Below are positions 6,954-10,170 of a DNA stretch of 10,170 nt, piece by piece. The notes under the pieces are model-generated. The model worked only from the letters and a program-made list of their open reading frames with translations. It searched no databases and was not told the DNA's origin. The stretch covers positions 1 through 10,170 of the forward strand of contig CAIQEX010000082.1 in NCBI GenBank assembly GCA_903870955.1, given 5' to 3'. The position numbers and the translations under genes are program-made. How positions within the stretch are numbered: the stretch's first letter is position 1; the number at the start of each line of letters is the position of its first letter. The DNA comes from an uncultured beta proteobacterium (GTDB lineage: Bacteria; Pseudomonadota; Gammaproteobacteria; Burkholderiales; Burkholderiaceae_C).

Positions 6954-7790
6954 ATGGCACACAAGTATGTAATGGCGGGCGTGATGGGTTGGCCGGTCGC
7001 GCATTCCCGTTCGCCCACCATTCACAACCATTGGATTCGTCAATACGGCCTGCAAGGTGCTTACGGTTTATTTTCCGTGCAACCCGACAAGCTCGAAGAC
7101 GCCATTCGTGGCTTACCGGCACTGGGCCTCGCGGGTTGCAACATCACCATTCCGCACAAGGTCAACGCCATGAAGTTGATGGACGTGATTGACCCGTTGG
7201 CCCGCCGCATGGGTGCGATCAATACGATAGTGGTGACACCCGAAGGCGCATTGCACGGCTTCAACAACGACGGCTTTGGTTACATCCAAAGCCTGCTGGA
7301 CGCCAAGCCCGACTGGAAGGCCGATGCGGGCCCGGTTGCGGTACTGGGCGCGGGCGGCGCAGCGCGTGCCGTGGTGCTAAGTCTGCTCGATCAGGGTGCG
7401 ACAGAAATACGCCTGACCAACAGAACCCGAGGCAAGGCACAGGCCCTGTGCGATGAATTCGGATCAGGCATCAAGGTCGTGGACTGGAGCGAGCGCCACG
7501 ACGCACTCAATGGCGTGGCCTTGCTGGTCAACACCACCAACCAAGGCATGCATGGAGAGCCAGAACTGGACCTTCAACTCGATCAACTCCCCACCACGGC
7601 TTTGGTATCCGATGCGATTTATGTACCACTGGAAACCGCACTGTTGCGCAACGCGCGCTTGAGGGGCAATGCCACGGTCAATGGTTTGGGCATGTTGCTA
7701 AATCAGGCGCGTCCTGCTTTCAATGCATGGTTTGGTGTGATGCCGGAGATCTCGCCCGAACTGGTGCAAGCCATCATGGCCACGCTGTGA
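6954..7790 (+). CDS. aroE: Shikimate dehydrogenase (AroE-type)
   Basis: This cytosolic enzyme reduces 3-dehydroshikimate to shikimate with NADPH. The 278-residue protein has the shikimate-binding domain with AHSRSP (16-21), TIPHK with catalytic Lys69, Asn90 and Asp106. The Rossmann domain has GAGGAA (132-137) and NRT (156-158), the latter typical of NADP-specific Aro[11 protein letters not shown] (243-252) contains the conserved Gln251. The conserved NTDG is NNDG here (104-107). The overall pattern ([26 protein letters not shown]) resembles alphaproteobacterial AroE more than the usual betaproteobacterial one (GNPIAHSxSP), so it may be a second, acquired or paralogous enzyme. AAGGAG nine bases before the ATG at 6954 decides the start over an upstream in-frame ATG at 6867. 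A GATAAT at 6914-6919 could be a -10 box but lacks a clear -35. It is divergent from chrA and followed 16 bases later by a magnesium ATPase. Confidence 0.9.
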   Translation: MAHKYVMAGVMGWPVAHSRSPTIHNHWIRQYGLQGAYGLFSVQPDKLEDAIRGLPALGLAGCNITIPHKVNAMKLMDVIDPLARRMGAINTIVVTPEGALHGFNNDGFGYIQSLLDAKPDWKADAGPVAVLGAGGAARAVVLSLLDQGATEIRLTNRTRGKAQALCDEFGSGIKVVDWSERHDALNGVALLVNTTNQGMHGEPELDLQLDQLPTTALVSDAIYVPLETALLRNARLRGNATVNGLGMLLNQARPAFNAWFGVMPEISPELVQAIMATL

Positions 7791-7806
7791 AGCAATTGGT
7801 CGCTTT

Positions 7807-10170
7807 ATGACCGGCCTGAGCAGCCAGCAAGCCATTGAATTGCTGCGGGCTCACGGACCTAACCAACTACAACGCTCGACGCAACGTGCGCTGCTGCTCC
7901 AATTTCTAACGCACTTTCGAAACCCGTTGGTCATCGTGCTTCTGGCAGCCAGCGTGCTGTCGGCGTTGACGGGCGACGGAAGCGGTGCCTTGATCATCGC
8001 GCTGATCGTGGTGATGAGCGTGACCCTGGATTTTGTCCAAGCCCACCGTGCCGGAAAAGTTGCCAACCAACTCGCCATGCAGGTGGCCGTGCTGGCCACC
8101 GCGTTGCGCGATGGTCGGGCGTGCGAGGTGCCCGTGGCTGATCTGGTGCCCGGCGATGTGGTGCTGCTTTCGGCGGGTGATCTGATTCCGGCGGACGCGA
8201 CCCTACTTGAGGCGCATGACTTTTTCGTCAACCAGGCGCAACTCACGGGTGAACCTTTCCCCATTGAGAAGAAATTGGTTGGCAATACGCTGGCACTGAC
8301 CGAGCTCAACGATGTCTGGGATCTCGATGCCAGCGAGCGCATCTACCTGGGTAGCTCCGTGGTCAGTGGCTCGGCGCGTGCCTTGATTGGCCGCACTGGA
8401 AGCGCCACGGCCATCGGTCAGATCGCGGTGGACTTGAACAAGGCGGCACCGGCTACCGCGTTCGAAATGGGAACACGGCAGTTCGGCATGCTCATCATGC
8501 GGCTGACGCTGGTCATGGTGCTCTTCACTTTGTTGGTGAATGTGGCTCTGCACCGCCCGTTGCTGGAGTCATTTCTTTTTGCGGTGGCATTGGCCGTCGG
8601 CTTGACCCCCGAGCTGTTGCCCATGGTGGTATCCGTCACGCTCACCAAAGGTGCCATGCGCATGGCCGCGCTCCAGGTCATCGTCAAGCGGCCTTCGGCG
8701 ATTCAGGACATGGGTGCCATGGACGTGCTGTGCACCGACAAAACCGGAACTTTGACCGAAGCCCGAATTCGCCTGGAAAAGCACCTCGACCCGCAAGGCC
8801 AACCCTCAGAGAGCGTGCTGCAACTGGCCTACCTGAATAGCCATTTTGAGAGCGGCTTGAAGAGTCCGCTGGACGATGCCATCCTGCAGCACACAGAAGT
8901 GGATGTTGTCGGCTGGACCAAGATAGACGAGGTGCCGTTTGACTTTGAACGTCGCCGTGTCTCGGTGTTGCTGGAGTTCGCAAACCCGCCCGCCTTGACG
9001 TCTAGTCGCAGACTGGTGGTCAAGGGTGCGCCCGAAGACATATTGAAACTTTGCACAAGCTTTGTCGACGCGCAGGGCGCGCAGGTGGCGCTGAACACTG
9101 AGGCGCGCGCACGTCTGGACACGTTGTTCAACGACCTCGGCGAAGAAGGCTTTCGTGTGCTGGGTGTGGCCTGGCGCGACGTGCCGCTGACCATGCAGCA
9201 TGCCGTGGTGTCGGATGAAAGTGCGCTGGTGTTCGCCGGTTTTGCGGCTTTTCTGGACCCTCCCAAAGCCAGTGCCGGGATGGCGCTGCAGGCCATGGCA
9301 GCCAGTGGCGTGGCGGTGAAGATCGTCACCGGCGACAACGAACGCGTCACGCGCCACGTCTGCAGCCAACTCGGCGTGCCCATTCGCGGCTTGCTAACGG
9401 GCAATGACATTGCCGCTATGAACGACGACGCCTTGCGCGCCCGCGTGGAAGACGTCAATTTGTTTTGCCGCGTCAATCCCTCGCAGAAGAACCGCATCAT
9501 CCTGGCCCTCAAGGCGCGCGGACATGTGGTGGGCTATCTGGGTGACGGCATCAACGATGCGCCCTCGTTGCACACTGCCGATGTGGGCATCTCGGTGGCC
9601 GACGCAGTGGACGTCGCCAAGCAGGCGGCCGCCATGATTCTGCTGGAGCACGACCTGATGGTCTTGCACCAAGGCATTCTGGAAGGACGGCGTACCTTTG
9701 GCAACGTCATGAAGTACATCATGATGGCCACCAGCTCCAACTTCGGCAACATGTTCAGCATGGCGGCAGCCACCGTGTTCCTGCCCTTTTTGCCGATGCT
9801 GCCGCTGCAGATTTTGCTCAACAACCTGATGTACGACGTGTCGGAAATTTCACTGCCGCTGGATGCGGTGGATGCCGAAGATCTGGCCGCCCCCAAGCGC
9901 TGGGACATGCGCTTTATCCGTAACTTCATGCTGACCATCGGGCCGATCAGTTCACTGTTTGATTTCCTGACCTTCTACCTGCTGAACCGCCTGCTGCAGG
10001 CGGACGAGGCGCTGTTCCACACCGGCTGGTTTGTCGAGTCGATTGCCACCCAGGTGTTGGTGATCTTCGTCAACCGCACGCGGCGCAATCCCTTGCACAG
10101 TCAACCGAATCGCTGGTTGATCGGCAGCTCGCTGGCGGTGGTGTGTGCCGCCGTCGCCTTGCCATTTACG
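7807..10170 (+). CDS. mgtA: Magnesium-translocating P-type ATPase (MgtA/MgtB type), 3' end beyond window
   Basis: A P3B-type ATPase of the inner membrane that imports Mg2+ using ATP. 788 residues are visible with no stop; comparison with E. coli MgtA suggests about 60 more. Visible motifs are TGEP (147-150, actuator domain, usually TGES), GLTPELLP with TPE at 267-269 in M4 (typical of Mg2+ pumps), the phosphorylation site CTDKTGTLT with Asp311, KGAPE (406-410), TGD (508-510) and GDGINDAP (579-586). The C-terminal part has LLNNLMYDVSEISLPLDAVD and TGWFVESIATQ. The ATG at 7807 is the first standard start after an in-frame stop at 7738-7740. The N-terminus is therefore about 65 residues shorter than enteric MgtA, as in many other homologues. 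No Shine-Dalgarno precedes it, so translation is probably coupled to aroE 16 bases upstream. There is no room for the long regulatory leader of enteric mgtA. Confidence 0.93.
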   Translation, partial: MTGLSSQQAIELLRAHGPNQLQRSTQRALLLQFLTHFRNPLVIVLLAASVLSALTGDGSGALIIALIVVMSVTLDFVQAHRAGKVANQLAMQVAVLATALRDGRACEVPVADLVPGDVVLLSAGDLIPADATLLEAHDFFVNQAQLTGEPFPIEKKLVGNTLALTELNDVWDLDASERIYLGSSVVSGSARALIGRTGSATAIGQIAVDLNKAAPATAFEMGTRQFGMLIMRLTLVMVLFTLLVNVALHRPLLESFLFAVALAVGLTPELLPMVVSVTLTKGAMRMAALQVIVKRPSAIQDMGAMDVLCTDKTGTLTEARIRLEKHLDPQGQPSESVLQLAYLNSHFESGLKSPLDDAILQHTEVDVVGWTKIDEVPFDFERRRVSVLLEFANPPALTSSRRLVVKGAPEDILKLCTSFVDAQGAQVALNTEARARLDTLFNDLGEEGFRVLGVAWRDVPLTMQHAVVSDESALVFAGFAAFLDPPKASAGMALQAMAASGVAVKIVTGDNERVTRHVCSQLGVPIRGLLTGNDIAAMNDDALRARVEDVNLFCRVNPSQKNRIILALKARGHVVGYLGDGINDAPSLHTADVGISVADAVDVAKQAAAMILLEHDLMVLHQGILEGRRTFGNVMKYIMMATSSNFGNMFSMAAATVFLPFLPMLPLQILLNNLMYDVSEISLPLDAVDAEDLAAPKRWDMRFIRNFMLTIGPISSLFDFLTFYLLNRLLQADEALFHTGWFVESIATQVLVIFVNRTRRNPLHSQPNRWLIGSSLAVVCAAVALPFT

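Noticed and set aside
6868..7122. N-terminal extension of ChrA by 85 residues
   Set aside because: It runs antisense through aroE, which has strong motifs and a good ribosome-binding site, and it lacks membrane-protein character.
7851..9938. Several minus-strand open frames across the magnesium ATPase gene
   Set aside because: They are antisense shadows of a GC-rich coding region; the + strand frame has every P-type ATPase motif and runs uninterrupted from 7807 to the edge.
1..10170. CRISPR array, insertion sequence, phage or defence island
   Set aside because: No regularly spaced repeats, terminal inverted repeats, transposase or phage-like genes are visible on either strand.

Overview
The window looks like ordinary chromosome from a betaproteobacterium of the order Burkholderiales, most likely the family Comamonadaceae (Rhodoferax or Polaromonas type). 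This rests on the recognisable protein sequences of RNase R, RimO and PhaR, on the phaR-rimO gene pair, and on the moderately high GC content. It is a judgement from memory of these families, not a database result. I see no insertion sequence, integrase, prophage gene, CRISPR array, toxin-antitoxin pair or defence cassette.

Layout from left to right. Bases 1-167 hold the 3' end of an NAD(P)H-hydrate repair dehydratase (nnrD type) on the + strand. It converges on rnr (RNase R, - strand, 174-2486). A 220-base spacer follows, then a tRNA-Leu(CAG) gene with a good promoter before it and a strong hairpin terminator after it. A 75-residue DUF3820 gene starts just behind that terminator. Its 3' end overlaps the 3' end of rimO (- strand) by 13 bp. 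rimO lies downstream of phaR on the same strand, probably in one transcript. The phaR promoter region contains a dyad that may be its own operator. A small zinc-type GFA-family gene points the other way (5102-5518) and stops two bases from the end of a long-chain chromate transporter gene (chrA, - strand, 5521-6867). Divergent from chrA is a shikimate dehydrogenase gene of a type resembling alphaproteobacterial AroE (6954-7790). After 16 bases comes an MgtA/MgtB-type magnesium P-type ATPase, which runs off the right edge.

Functionally the genes are a mosaic: metabolite repair, RNA turnover, tRNA supply, ribosomal protein modification, control of storage-polymer synthesis, anion efflux, an aromatic-pathway dehydrogenase and magnesium uptake. 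Only phaR-rimO and aroE-mgtA look like transcription units. Three convergent pairs are packed to between +6 and -13 bp with no terminator between them.

I did not find a convincing new system. The points most worth a second look are a Glu in place of the conserved Asp in the NnrD GTGD motif, the phaR promoter/dyad arrangement, the atypical AroE with NND instead of NTD, and the DUF3820 gene, which has almost no room for its own promoter.
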